NCBI RefSeq assembly: GCF_001424705.1
Contig: NZ_LMRA01000016.1
Location: 1 to 32,681, forward strand
Direction: 5' to 3'
DNA from: Methylobacterium sp. Leaf465
GTDB lineage: Bacteria; Pseudomonadota; Alphaproteobacteria; Rhizobiales; Beijerinckiaceae
DNA length: 32,681 bases
Within the stretch, counting starts at the first letter, position 1, and each line of letters opens with the position of its first letter. Positions 1 through 7,782 of the stretch are shown here, in pieces. A program made the position numbers and the translations under genes. Below the pieces are notes generated by a model. The model did not search any database. It was not told the origin of the DNA and was given only the letters and a program-made list of their open reading frames with translations.

Positions 1-113
1 CGCCATCACGCGCAGGCTGCCTAACCTCTTACCCCAGATGGACCAGAGCCTCCGCTCCTGAACACCGCTGAATGTCCCAAATCATCTGACGACAGACAAC
101 CTTCAACCCCACC

Positions 114-1052
114 GTGATTCATCGCCTCGACCGATGGGCCGCGAGCCTGCGGGACCTCGCCCCCGTCCTCCGCGGCGAGACCGCGTCCGTGACGATCGAC
201 GACATCCGGCGGTCGTACGTCCGCACGATGGCCGAGCATCCGACGCCGGCCGACATGCGGATCGAACAGGTCGACATGGGCGGCGTGCCGGCGACCCTCG
301 TCACCCCGCCGGAGGTCGCGGGCGACCGCGTGCTCTTCTACATCCACGGCGGGGCGTACATCGTCGGCGGGCCGGGCGGCTATCACGGGCTGGCCGCGGC
401 GTTCGCCAGGGCGTTGAAGGCGCGCGTCTACCTGCCCGATTACCGGCTGGCGCCGGAGCATCCGTTCCCCGTTCCGATCGCGGATACGTTCGCGGCCTAC
501 CGCTGGCTGATCGCCCAGGGGCAGGACCCGGCCTCGGTGACGTTCGCGGGGGATTCGGCCGGCGGGGCGATGGTCGTCTCGGTGATGGTCCTGGCGCGCA
601 ATGCCGGCGTGGCGCTGCCGGCCGGCGGTGCGGCGCTCTCGCCCTGGGCGAACCTCGAGCACACCGGCGCGTCGATGACCAATCGCGAGGGCCTCGACAG
701 GCTGAACACCAAGGCCGGCCTCGACCTGATGGCCAGGACCTTCCTGGGCGGCGCGCTGCCGAACAGCCCCGAGGCATCGCCGGTCTTCGCCGATGTCCGC
801 GGGCTGCCGCCGATCCTGGTGCAGATCGGCGAAGGCGAACTGATGCTGAGCGACGCCATCCGGCTCGCGGCGCATCTCGGCGAGAACCGGGTCCGCGCCT
901 CGCTGCAGGTCTGGCCGGGGATGTTCCACGTCTGGCACATGTTCCATGCCGAACTGGCCGAAGGGCGCGAGGCGATCGCCACCGCGGCGGCGTTCCTGGA
1001 TCGGGCCGTGACGGCGGCCTGCGCCGGTTCGGGGGATCGCGGCACGCAGTGA
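114..1052 (+). CDS. Alpha/beta hydrolase, HSL-type esterase/lipase
   Basis: A 312-residue protein of the hormone-sensitive-lipase-like alpha/beta hydrolase family (carboxylesterases acting on short acyl esters; the substrate cannot be told here). The oxyanion-hole motif HGGAY is at residues 78-82 and the nucleophile elbow GDSAGG at 146-151, with Ser148 as nucleophile. A late GMFHVWH motif supplies the likely catalytic His272, and an Asp in the preceding GELMLSDA segment could complete the triad. No signal peptide is visible, so it is probably cytoplasmic. Length is normal for the family. The start is a GTG without an obvious Shine-Dalgarno sequence, so the exact N-terminus is uncertain, although the sequence from residue 1 on has family-like character. 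It stands alone, followed by small unrelated genes. Confidence 0.9.
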   Translation: MIHRLDRWAASLRDLAPVLRGETASVTIDDIRRSYVRTMAEHPTPADMRIEQVDMGGVPATLVTPPEVAGDRVLFYIHGGAYIVGGPGGYHGLAAAFARALKARVYLPDYRLAPEHPFPVPIADTFAAYRWLIAQGQDPASVTFAGDSAGGAMVVSVMVLARNAGVALPAGGAALSPWANLEHTGASMTNREGLDRLNTKAGLDLMARTFLGGALPNSPEASPVFADVRGLPPILVQIGEGELMLSDAIRLAAHLGENRVRASLQVWPGMFHVWHMFHAELAEGREAIATAAAFLDRAVTAACAGSGDRGTQ

Positions 1053-1154
1053 CGGTCTGTTCACCACACCCGACGAAGCCGCCGCGGCGGCGCGAGGAGC
1101 CACCGCACTGCAACAAAGTCGAAAGGGATCGATCCTATCCACCCCCTCTTAACG

Positions 1155-1313
1155 ATGAGGGCAAGGGCGATGGGCGCGAAGGTGCTCCTGGCACTGACGG
1201 TGGTGGTCTACGTGACGACCGGGTCCGCTCCGCGGATGCGCGAGGTTCGCAACCCGGATGCCGAGGTGAGCGGCGGGCGGGTCGCCGCTCACCTGAAGCG
1301 GAATATCCTGTAG
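1155..1313 (+). CDS. Small secreted or membrane peptide (52 aa), unknown
   Basis: A short reading frame coding for 52 residues. A basic start (MRARAMGAK) is followed by a hydrophobic stretch VLLALTVVVYVTTGSA, then a charged tail ending LKRNIL. This is the shape of a signal peptide or single membrane anchor with a small polar domain. An internal ATG at 1170 has GAGG nine bases upstream and AAGGG closer in, and may be the true start, giving 47 residues. Third codon positions are mostly G or C, like the neighbours. I do not recognise a family. It could be a spurious frame, but the hydrophobic pattern and downstream position make it plausible. Confidence 0.45.
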   Translation: MRARAMGAKVLLALTVVVYVTTGSAPRMREVRNPDAEVSGGRVAAHLKRNIL

Positions 1314-1400
1314 GGCCGTCGGTGCGGGACGCGCCGTGCGCGCCGCGATCCGGATGGCGGTCGACCCGACCCGTTCGTCGATCGCGGCCGAAACGAGAAG

Positions 1401-1420
1401 GGCCAGCCCGAAGGCTGGCC
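1401..1420 (-). terminator. Hairpin terminator of the 67-aa cysteine protein gene
   Basis: A perfect 8-bp stem (GGCCAGCC/GGCTGGCC) closes a 4-base loop, read as TTCG on the minus strand. It is followed on that strand by a pyrimidine-rich tail (CTTCTCGTTTC). It lies 25 bases past the stop of the minus-strand gene that ends at 1446, as expected for an intrinsic terminator. Confidence 0.7.
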
Positions 1421-1445
1421 CCTGGTGGGATGCGGTGCGGGCCGC

Positions 1446-1649
1446 TTACTCGGCCGCCGACATCTCGGGCGTGAAGTGGCCGCACCAGTCGCTGGTGGCG
1501 ACCACCGGCCAGAGGCCCTTCGACTCGGGGGCGGGCTGGGTCACGGGCGGGTTGTAGCGGCACAGGCCCTCTTCGCCGGCCGCCTGAGCGCCGTTCACCT
1601 TGTGCTCGTCGAAGAACTTGCAGCTGTCGCAATGCGCGTGGCCGGCCAT
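1446..1649 (-). CDS. Small four-cysteine protein (67 aa), possible metal or Fe-S site
   Basis: A 67-residue soluble protein beginning MAGHAHCDSCKFF. It has a CxxC pair (Cys7, Cys10), Cys30 in GLCRYNPP and Cys56 in SDWCGHF. Four spaced cysteines with aromatic and proline-rich surroundings suggest a small zinc or iron-sulfur fold. The pattern CxxCxFF...GxCRxNPP...WP...DWCGxF resembles small cysteine proteins related to the HiPIP-like small subunits of benzylsuccinate synthase; this is a resemblance from memory only. The start is well supported: AAGGAG lies eight bases upstream of the ATG. A strong hairpin terminator follows, so it is probably a single-gene transcript. The metal and function are unknown. 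Confidence 0.85.
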   Translation of the reverse strand: MAGHAHCDSCKFFDEHKVNGAQAAGEEGLCRYNPPVTQPAPESKGLWPVVATSDWCGHFTPEMSAAE

Positions 1650-1813
1650 GGGAGCTCCTTGGGATCTGCGCGGCGGCGAAGGCCGCGCTCAGTTGCGAAT
1701 TAGATCAATTCCAATCTGGCTGTCAACGGCTGGGCCGGGCGCCGGTTCCGACTCGGCAGGCGGGGACCGTCTCGGCGACCGGGACGCCGCGTGCGGGCGT
1801 CCCGGCCGCCCCG

Positions 1814-1990
1814 TCAGTGCTCGGTGCCCGGCATGTTCTCCCGCGGCGTGCCGCCGTGATCGCGCACGAAGCTCGATCGCTTCGGGTCGTTCTTCAGGTC
1901 GGCGACCTGCTTGCGGGCCCCGAGGGCGAGGAAGCCGATGCCGCCGAGGGTTCCCAGGGCGAGGATCAGAAGTGGATAGCCGGCGCTCAT
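1814..1990 (-). CDS. Small single-pass membrane protein (58 aa), unknown
   Basis: A 58-residue frame beginning MSAGYPLLILALG with a hydrophobic segment over residues 5-24, then a charged soluble tail (KQVADLKNDPKRSS...) ending MPGTEH. The ATG is preceded by a CGGAG Shine-Dalgarno sequence about nine bases away. The topology is one N-terminal membrane helix with a small polar C-terminal tail. No function can be assigned. The good ribosome site, GC-rich third positions and membrane pattern support a real gene. Confidence 0.7.
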   Translation of the reverse strand: MSAGYPLLILALGTLGGIGFLALGARKQVADLKNDPKRSSFVRDHGGTPRENMPGTEH

Positions 1991-2163
1991 CCGTCACACT
2001 CCGTTTGACCCCGTTCGGACGTTTGGGGCGAGTCTGCATAATGCTGCAAGATGGGCGGAGGTTGCGCAGGAAATTTCCGAATCATAGCGGGCCGGTCGGC
2101 GTTCGACGGCGCCGGCGGTGTTCGGATGCGGGATCCTGTCCCCGTCGCGTCCGGGGCGGACCT

Positions 2164-2478
2164 TCACAACTCCCGGGGCTCGCCGGGGAGGCTTGGCCCG
2201 AAAGGCCTCGGGGTCGCGGGCTCTTCCCCGCTTCCGATCTCCCCGTGCGGCCGCGGACGGGCCGCCGCGTCCCACAGCCAGGATGTGGCGAGATAGGAGA
2301 TTTCCACCGCCGCCAGCATCAGCACGGCATGGCCCAGCACGGAGGCCGGGTCCCTTTGGTTGAGGGCGCCTTCGAGTCCGATGGCCACCGCCAGGAGCGC
2401 GACGATCGCCAGCAGGCCCGAGATCCGGAACGCGCGGCTGGCCACGGCGCCCAGGAGAAGGAAGGACAGGTACAACAT
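2164..2478 (-). CDS. Small multi-pass membrane protein (104 aa), unknown
   Basis: A 104-residue protein with hydrophobic segments at about residues 1-13, 19-37 and 46-66, then a polar proline-rich tail (ARPRPHGEIGSGEEP...). It looks like an inner-membrane protein with two or three helices and a cytoplasmic or periplasmic tail. No catalytic motif is seen and I do not recognise the family. It lies on the same strand as the 58-aa membrane protein downstream but about 170 bases away, so co-transcription is uncertain. The ribosome site before the ATG is weak. Confidence 0.65.
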   Translation of the reverse strand: MLYLSFLLLGAVASRAFRISGLLAIVALLAVAIGLEGALNQRDPASVLGHAVLMLAAVEISYLATSWLWDAAARPRPHGEIGSGEEPATPRPFGPSLPGEPREL

Positions 2479-2818
2479 GGCGTCCCCGAGGGTTGGGCCC
2501 GTTCAGACTACCTACGGTTCGCGAAGGTACAAGTTCCACCAATAGGCTAGTTTGTGCTCCGCGGTATTACCCGTGCATTGCAAAAAAGCAGGATGGCAAA
2601 AGTGTTGTCGGGTCGAGATCGGTGCGGATCAGGAAGAGATGTCGGCGGATAGTGGCATCGAGACCGATCGCGAGGCCCGTCGCGACGCCGGGGGCGCTGA
2701 ACGCCCCTCCGGGCCGAGGCGCGCCGCGCGTCGGCGCCCATGTCCGGGTGGGACGGGACGTGGTAGAGGCGAAGGCCGCAAGGCTCCCCGGACCCAAGCC
2801 CCCGCCCCGGAACAATCG
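2479..2818. other. 340-bp intergenic region, locally AT-rich
   Basis: No convincing gene. The part around 2500-2610 is less GC-rich than its surroundings and probably holds the promoter of the minus-strand membrane protein gene that starts at 2478. It contains the TGCATTGCA motif described separately. The rest is GC-rich leader for the gene starting at 2819. Confidence 0.5.
2573..2598 (+). promoter_or_regulatory. Candidate operator with TGCATTGCA core
   Basis: A 26-base segment that matches another intergenic segment at 28433-28458 at about 20 of 26 positions. Its core TGCATTGCA (2574-2582) is a dyad followed by an A-run. TGC-N3-GCA sites followed by A are reminiscent of PhaR-type operators of alphaproteobacteria, but this is only a suggestion. 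Confidence 0.25.
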
Positions 2819-3097
2819 ATGCCCCGCCTCCCCCACGCCGCCCTCCGCCTCGCGCTCGTCGCGCTTCCCCTGGGCGCGCTTCCGTTGGGCGTGGTTTCCT
2901 TGGGGCTGACCGGCCCGGCCGCGGCGCAGAGCCCCGCGAAGGATTACCTGTTCCAGGAACAGCGCTTCAGCCGGGCTTGCCGGCCGCCGCTCAAGTACGC
3001 CGCCGGCGCCTGCGTCCGGCGCTGCCCGGCGGGCTTCGAGGATATGGGCCGCACCTGTCGGCAGAGGAGCATGCGGGGGGGCGCCGGCGGGCGCTGA
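2819..3097 (+). CDS. Secreted small cysteine-containing protein (92 aa)
   Basis: A 92-residue protein with a long signal peptide (MPRLPHAALRLALVALPLGA... ending GPAAAQ, cleavage near residue 37). The mature part has four cysteines: Cys54, Cys65, Cys69 and Cys80, in ACRPP, GACVRRCPAGFEDMG and RTCRQ. The spacing suggests two disulfides in an exported periplasmic protein. Longer in-frame starts exist upstream, but the ATG at 2819 begins right at the signal peptide and has GGAA six bases upstream. The C-terminus is basic and glycine-rich. The function is unknown; similar small secreted cysteine proteins are common in Methylobacterium-like genomes. Confidence 0.75.
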   Translation: MPRLPHAALRLALVALPLGALPLGVVSLGLTGPAAAQSPAKDYLFQEQRFSRACRPPLKYAAGACVRRCPAGFEDMGRTCRQRSMRGGAGGR

Positions 3098-3182
3098 CGA
3101 CTTCTTCCATGAGGACTTCCCCCAGGACGCCGCCGCCCGGCGGTCCTGCCCGCGCAGGCTTTGCGTGTGCGGGCCACCTCCT

Positions 3183-3229
3183 GCCATCCCGCCTTTGCCA
3201 TCCCGCCCTTGCCATCCCGGCGCCCTTGC
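3183..3229. repeat. Three-copy 14-bp tandem repeat
   Basis: Three head-to-tail copies of GCCATCCCGCCTTT-like units (second copy GCCATCCCGCCCTT; the third carries a 3-base insertion). It lies between the secreted cysteine protein and the DUF6894 gene. No function is evident. Confidence 0.7.
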
Positions 3230-3297
3230 GTGCATATGAGAACAGAGAGTGAACTCGAGCGCGTCCCGACGCGCGGCGACGGGGGAGTCAGAGCAGC

Positions 3298-3600
3298 ATG
3301 GCCCGCTACCGCTTCCACTGCACCAACGGCCGCGAATGCGTCTTCGATGCCGTGGGCAACGACATCCGGGCGCCCCATCGGCTGATGCGCCGGGCCGAGG
3401 CGGTGGCGCGGGACGTGATGCGCAGCCTCGGCGCGGGAGGAGACTGGGCGGAGTGGCACGTGACCGTCCACGACCTGCGCGGCCGGCGCGTCCTCGTCCG
3501 GCCCTTCCTGTCCGTCGATCCCCCGGCGCCGGGCCGGGACCGGCCCGCACGGACGGCGCGGCGGGCCCGCGACGGGGACGGCCTCGGGCAGGCCGCCTGA
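3298..3600 (+). CDS. DUF6894-type small protein (100 aa)
   Basis: A 100-residue protein starting MARYRFHCTNGRECVFD, the typical opening of the DUF6894 family (a short beta-strand, then a helix and strands with WHVTVHD and RVLVRPF). The family is abundant in Methylobacterium and rhizobia and has no known function. GGAG lies ten bases before the ATG. The tail after residue 80 is arginine-rich and of low complexity, longer than usual for the family. The topoisomerase gene begins about 43 bases downstream on the same strand, so the two may be co-transcribed. A second family member lies at 27911-28132. Confidence 0.8.
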   Translation: MARYRFHCTNGRECVFDAVGNDIRAPHRLMRRAEAVARDVMRSLGAGGDWAEWHVTVHDLRGRRVLVRPFLSVDPPAPGRDRPARTARRARDGDGLGQAA

Positions 3601-3643
3601 GCCCCGCGCGCGCGATCCCCTTCCAGCCCGTGTGCCCCATCCC

Positions 3644-6100
3644 ATGTCCCCTGCCCCGCCCGGCCGCACGCTGTTCTTCTTCGAGAAGCCGTCGGCGATG
3701 CGTCAGCTCCAGCGCTACTTCCGCTCGCCCGGCACCGTCTGCGTCGCGGCCGAGGGGCACCTGCTCGCCGCCGAGGAGCCGGGCCGGATCCGGCCGGACT
3801 GGAAGGTGTGGCAGTTCGAGGCCCTGCCGATCGTCCTCGACACCCTGCCGGTGATCTGCGGCACCAACCGGTCCGGCCAGTCGCATGCGGGCAAGCTCGC
3901 GGCGATCGGCCAGGCCCTGCGGGGCGTCGAGCGCGTCATCATCGCCACCGATCCGGGGCGGGAGGGGTCGATGATCGCCTGGGAGGTGCTGGAGCATCTC
4001 GGCTGGCGCGGCCGGGTCGACCGCCTCAAGCTCGGCGCCCTCGACGACGTCTCCGTCCGGCGGGCCTTCGCCATGCTGGCCCGGGAGCCGGAATCCGGCG
4101 AGCGGGACTACGCCGCCTACCTGGAGGCGCTGTGCCGGCAATACGAGGATTACCATCTCGGCCTCAACGGCACGCGCGCGATCTCCCTGCGCCTGCGGCC
4201 GCCCGCCTTCCGCGAGCCCTGGCGCTTCGGCGGGGTGCAGACGCCCACGCTCGCCATCCTGGCGGACCTCGAGGCGCGCATCCGGGCCTTCGTCCCGCAG
4301 GACTTCTTCAAGGTGGCGCTGCACGCCGAGACCGGCACGGGAGCGGCCCTGACCCTGTGGCACCTCCCCAAGGAGCGGATCTTCGAACGCGCCGCGGCCG
4401 AGACCATCCGGGCGGCGGCGACCGCGTGGTCCGGGCCCCTCGGGGTGACGCAGCGGGACGTCCGCCGGGCGCCGCCGCGCCTGTTCTCGAAGGACACCCT
4501 GGCCCGCCGCTGCGCCAAGCGCTTCGGCTGGGACCCCCAGCACACGGCGCGGCTCGCGCAGGATCTCTACGACCAGGGCTATCTCAGCTATCCGCGCACC
4601 GAGTCGGATGCCCTGCCCGAGGGGCAGGCCGGGGATGCGGGCGCGGTGCTGGCCGCCATCGCTTCCGTGCTGCCGGACCTCGGCGCCCTGCTGACCGCGG
4701 CGCCGCCCGTCATCCGGCGCGGGGCGCGGGGGCACTACGTCAAGGATCCGGGCGAGCACCACGCCATCGTGCCCCTGCGCAAGGTGCCGGAGCCCGGGCG
4801 CCTCGCGGCGGACCTCGCCCGCCTCTGGGAGCTCGTCGCCAAGGCCTATGGCGCCGTGCACCTGCCCGACGGCATCGATGCGCGCACCGAGGTCGTGGCC
4901 GAGGTGGCGACGCCCCTCGGCGCGAAGCGCTTCGCGGTCGGCGGGCGCGTCGTGCGCGCGCCGGGCTGGCGCGCCCTCTACGGGGCGGAGGCAGAGATCG
5001 ACGCCGATCCCGTTCCGGGCAAGGCCCGGCCCGAGGACGAGGCCCGCGCCACCCGCCTGCCCGCCTTGCGCGACGGGGAGGCGGCCAGGGCCGCCGGTGC
5101 CGAGATCGTCGAGGCCGTGACCGAGCCGCCCCGCCGGATCACCCGGGGCGAGCTTCCCGTGGTGATGGGCCGCCTGATCGACCAGGTGGACGATCCGGCG
5201 GCGAAGCGGGCCCTGGAGAACCCCGTCAACCCGAACGAGCCGAAGGGGCTCGGCACGGCCGCGACCCGGGACACCATCCTGCCCAAGCTCCTGAAGAGCC
5301 ACTACCTGGCCCTCGGGGACGGCAAGGACCCGGCCCTCACGGTGACCGAGGTGGGGCTCGCCTTCATCGCGGCGGTGCGGCGGGTGTTTCCGGCCTATGG
5401 CGACCCGGTGGGCCGGGCGTCGTTCGAGGCGGAGCTCGCCGAGATCGGCCGGGCGCCCACCCGGGTCGAGGCGCGGGCGCGGGCAGAGGCCTTCCGGCAG
5501 CGCACCCGCACCCGCCTCGACGGCCTGATCGCCGCCATCGCGCAGGCGGAGGTGGTCAGCCTGGACCCGAGCCTGATCCCGCCGTCGCGGGGACGCGGAG
5601 CCGCGGGCGGCGGCGATCGTCCGCCCACGCCGGCCATGGTCGCCTTCGCGGTGGCGCTGGCGGCCCGCAAGGGCATCCCGCTGCCCCGCGGCTGCAAGAG
5701 CAGCCTCGCCCGCTGCCGGGCCTTCCTGGATGCCGAGGCCGGTCCCGCCGCGTCACGAACGGCGGCGCCGGGCGCGGCCGGCGGGCCGCGTGCCCCCAGC
5801 GCGGCGATGCTGCGCTATGCCCGGACCCTGGCGGCGGAGCGCGGCCTGGACTGCCCGCCCGAGGTCGAGACGCAGTTCGAGGCCTGCCGCCGGTTCCTCG
5901 ACGCCCAGGCGGCGCCGACGCGGACGGGGCCGACGGCGCGCCAGGCGAGGCCGGGGCCGGTCAAGCAGACGCCCGGCGGGGCGGCCGGCCGGGGCCTCGC
6001 GAAGGCTGCCGGCAAGGAGGCCGGCCGGGGGATCGCGAAGGAGGCCGGCACGGCGGCGGGACGGCCGCGCCGGAGGACGGCCGGTCGCGGCGCCGGCTGA
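3644..6100 (+). CDS. Type IA DNA topoisomerase, topoisomerase III-like
   Basis: An 818-residue type IA topoisomerase, which relaxes negatively supercoiled DNA or decatenates single strands through a 5'-phosphotyrosine intermediate. The Toprim domain is at the N-terminus (FFFEKPSA with Glu14; ATDPGREG at about 102-108). The active-site motif YLSYPRTES places the catalytic Tyr at 316. The segment from about 135 to 560 shows the usual type IA core (GGVQTPTL, LFSKDTLARR, LGTAATRDTILPKL). No C-terminal zinc ribbon is seen; instead there are two copies of a module of about 40 residues (PTPAMVAFAVALAARKGI..., PSAAMLRYARTLAAERGL...) at about 660-700 and 717-757, then a basic Ala/Gly/Lys tail. The Toprim DxDxE triad reads D-P-G-R-E, so the second Asp is Gly. 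It resembles plasmid-type TopB/TraE. A GTG at 3632 is an alternative start. Confidence 0.92.
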   Translation: MSPAPPGRTLFFFEKPSAMRQLQRYFRSPGTVCVAAEGHLLAAEEPGRIRPDWKVWQFEALPIVLDTLPVICGTNRSGQSHAGKLAAIGQALRGVERVIIATDPGREGSMIAWEVLEHLGWRGRVDRLKLGALDDVSVRRAFAMLAREPESGERDYAAYLEALCRQYEDYHLGLNGTRAISLRLRPPAFREPWRFGGVQTPTLAILADLEARIRAFVPQDFFKVALHAETGTGAALTLWHLPKERIFERAAAETIRAAATAWSGPLGVTQRDVRRAPPRLFSKDTLARRCAKRFGWDPQHTARLAQDLYDQGYLSYPRTESDALPEGQAGDAGAVLAAIASVLPDLGALLTAAPPVIRRGARGHYVKDPGEHHAIVPLRKVPEPGRLAADLARLWELVAKAYGAVHLPDGIDARTEVVAEVATPLGAKRFAVGGRVVRAPGWRALYGAEAEIDADPVPGKARPEDEARATRLPALRDGEAARAAGAEIVEAVTEPPRRITRGELPVVMGRLIDQVDDPAAKRALENPVNPNEPKGLGTAATRDTILPKLLKSHYLALGDGKDPALTVTEVGLAFIAAVRRVFPAYGDPVGRASFEAELAEIGRAPTRVEARARAEAFRQRTRTRLDGLIAAIAQAEVVSLDPSLIPPSRGRGAAGGGDRPPTPAMVAFAVALAARKGIPLPRGCKSSLARCRAFLDAEAGPAASRTAAPGAAGGPRAPSAAMLRYARTLAAERGLDCPPEVETQFEACRRFLDAQAAPTRTGPTARQARPGPVKQTPGGAAGRGLAKAAGKEAGRGIAKEAGTAAGRPRRRTAGRGAG

Positions 6101-6105
6101 TCGGG

Positions 6106-6125
6106 ACCCGGCTGCGGGCCCGGGT
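6106..6125. terminator. Hairpin between convergent genes
   Basis: A 6-bp stem (ACCCGG/CCGGGT) around an 8-base GC-rich loop fills the gap between the topoisomerase stop and the stop of the minus-strand 42-aa gene. There is no T-run. It may serve both directions as a weak terminator. Confidence 0.35.
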
Positions 6126-6254
6126 TCAGGTGGCGGCCGGACGGCCGCGCAGGAGGCCGCCGAAGCTGTGGAACGGCAGCCAGAGAAGCTTCAGGAACGC
6201 CCGGATCGTCAGGACGGCGGCGACGGTGAAGAGCGCCAGCAGCGTTTTGATCAT
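6126..6254 (-). CDS. 42-residue membrane peptide, unknown
   Basis: A 42-residue frame starting MIKTLLALFTVAAVLTI and ending HSFGGLLRGRPAAT. A hydrophobic helix over residues 4-17 is followed by an amphipathic, aromatic segment (FLKLLWLPFHSF). An AAGGAG Shine-Dalgarno sequence lies about nine bases upstream of the ATG, one of the best in the window, and strongly supports translation. It converges with the topoisomerase gene. No family is recognised; it is likely a small inner-membrane protein. Confidence 0.65.
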   Translation of the reverse strand: MIKTLLALFTVAAVLTIRAFLKLLWLPFHSFGGLLRGRPAAT

Positions 6255-6707
6255 GGGAGAGACTCCTTGTGCATGGTCGTGGCCGCTGCGTGATCCAGGG
6301 CCCCGACCCGCCCCACTGGGCTCGGAGAAACGGGCGGGATTATGGAGGCGCCGCCGAATTCGGGACTCATCGGCGAGGCCTCCCTCCAGTCCGCCGGCCG
6401 CACGCCGGTGCCGGAGGAACGGCGGCACGCTGCGGCCGGAATGGTTAACAAAACATGGCGGCCGGGATGCCGAGCCCCGCACGGGGCGGCGGAGACCGAG
6501 GGGGCGACGAAGACCTGCGGCGTCCCGCCCGGAACGAGCGTCACGGGGATCGCCTATCCTGCGTCCGGCAGGCCGGATCGCGCCGGGCCCGGCCCCGGCA
6601 CGGGCCTGGCAAGACCGAGTCGGCAACACCCGCCCGGGCAACGTCGCCTGGGCAACACGGCCCCGCGAGGGGGCCGCGCGACCGGCGCTGCGGAGCGAGA
6701 CCCGATC
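6255..6707. other. 453-bp intergenic region between divergent genes
   Basis: No supported gene. It must hold the promoter of the 42-aa peptide (minus strand) and of the arginase gene (plus strand). A short, less GC-rich patch with GTTAACAAAACATGG lies at 6443-6458. Near 6630-6660 there are three GGGCAAC-like direct repeats (GGCAACACC, GGGCAACG, GGGCAACACGG). No clear -35/-10 pair was found. Confidence 0.4.
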
Positions 6708-7637
6708 ATGACGAACCGACGCTGCATCCTTCTCGGCGCCCGCGTGCAGGAGGGCGCCGGCCGCCTCGGCTGCGACATGGGGCCGAGCGCCTACCGGGCC
6801 GCGGGCCTCGCCGAGACCCTCGGGGGCCTCGGCCTCTCCATCGTCGATGCGGGCGACCTCGCGCCGGCCCTCGCCGAGGAGCGGGCCCATCCCAACGGGG
6901 CCCTGCGCCACCTCGGCGCCTTCGCGGCCTGGACCGAGGCCCTGGCCGAGGCCGCCTACCGGCACAGCGCCGAGGGCCTCCCGATCTTCCTCGGCGGCGA
7001 TCACAGCCTGTCGGCCGGAACCCTGTCGGGGCTCGGGCGCCGGGCGGCGCAGGAGGGGCGGCCCCTGTTCGTGCTCTGGCTGGATGCGCACGCGGATTTC
7101 CACACCCTCGACACCACCACGAGCGGCAACCTCCACGGCGTCCCCCTCGCCTACGCCACCGGCCGGCGCGGCTTTTCCGGCTACCTGTCGGCCCCCGCCG
7201 CCCCGATCGACCCCCGCAACGTCTGCCTGATGGGCACCCGCAGCCTCGACCCGGCGGAGCGCGTGGCGGTGCTCGAGGCCGGCGTGCTCATCCACGACAT
7301 GCGCAGCATCGACGAGGTCGGCGTCGTCGCCCCCCTGCGGGCCTTCCTCGGGCAGGTCGCCGCGGCCGGCGGGCGGCTGCATGTCAGCCTCGACGTGGAT
7401 TTCCTGGACCCCGGCATCGCGCCGGGGGTCGGCACCACGGTGCCGGGGGGCGCGACCTTCCGCGAGGCGCACCTGATCATGGAGATGCTCCACGATTCCC
7501 GCCTGGTCGGCAGCCTCGACCTCGTCGAGCTCAACCCGTTCCTCGACGAGCGCGGACGCACGGCCCTCCTCATGGTGGATCTCGCCGCCAGCCTGATGGG
7601 CCGGACCGTGCTCGACCGGCCGACGCAGAGCTACTGA
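6708..7637 (+). CDS. rocF: Arginase
   Basis: A 309-residue member of the ureohydrolase family, most likely arginase (L-arginine to ornithine and urea, binuclear manganese centre, cytoplasm). Metal ligands are all present: His99 in GGDHS (96-100), Asp126, His128 and Asp130 in DAHADF (126-131), and Asp229 and Asp231 in DVDFLDP (229-235). The SGNLHGVPLA segment is typical of arginases rather than agmatinases. It starts MTNRRCILLGARVQEGAGRLGCDMGPSAYR, which carries the arginase N-terminal GxxxGxxxGPxxxR pattern. GGAG lies 12 bases before the ATG. Length is normal. The gene stands alone and converges with nsrR. Ornithine can feed proline and glutamate metabolism, so it is functionally linked to putA about 2.3 kb away. 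Confidence 0.93.
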   Translation: MTNRRCILLGARVQEGAGRLGCDMGPSAYRAAGLAETLGGLGLSIVDAGDLAPALAEERAHPNGALRHLGAFAAWTEALAEAAYRHSAEGLPIFLGGDHSLSAGTLSGLGRRAAQEGRPLFVLWLDAHADFHTLDTTTSGNLHGVPLAYATGRRGFSGYLSAPAAPIDPRNVCLMGTRSLDPAERVAVLEAGVLIHDMRSIDEVGVVAPLRAFLGQVAAAGGRLHVSLDVDFLDPGIAPGVGTTVPGGATFREAHLIMEMLHDSRLVGSLDLVELNPFLDERGRTALLMVDLAASLMGRTVLDRPTQSY

Positions 7638-7782
7638 GGCGTCCCGCCGCGTCCCGGGCGGCCCCCCCAGTCCCCACCGGACACCGACCGTCTGATCCCT
7701 TCGGGAGGGCGGATCCGGGCTTCGCTCGAGCGCCGCGCAGGCTCGCCGATACGGCCACCGCTGCGATCGAGCGGAGCCCGTA

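Noticed and set aside
2567..5302. A 911-residue minus-strand frame opposite the topoisomerase and the small genes.
   Set aside because: It crosses several well-supported plus-strand genes and has no recognisable domain.
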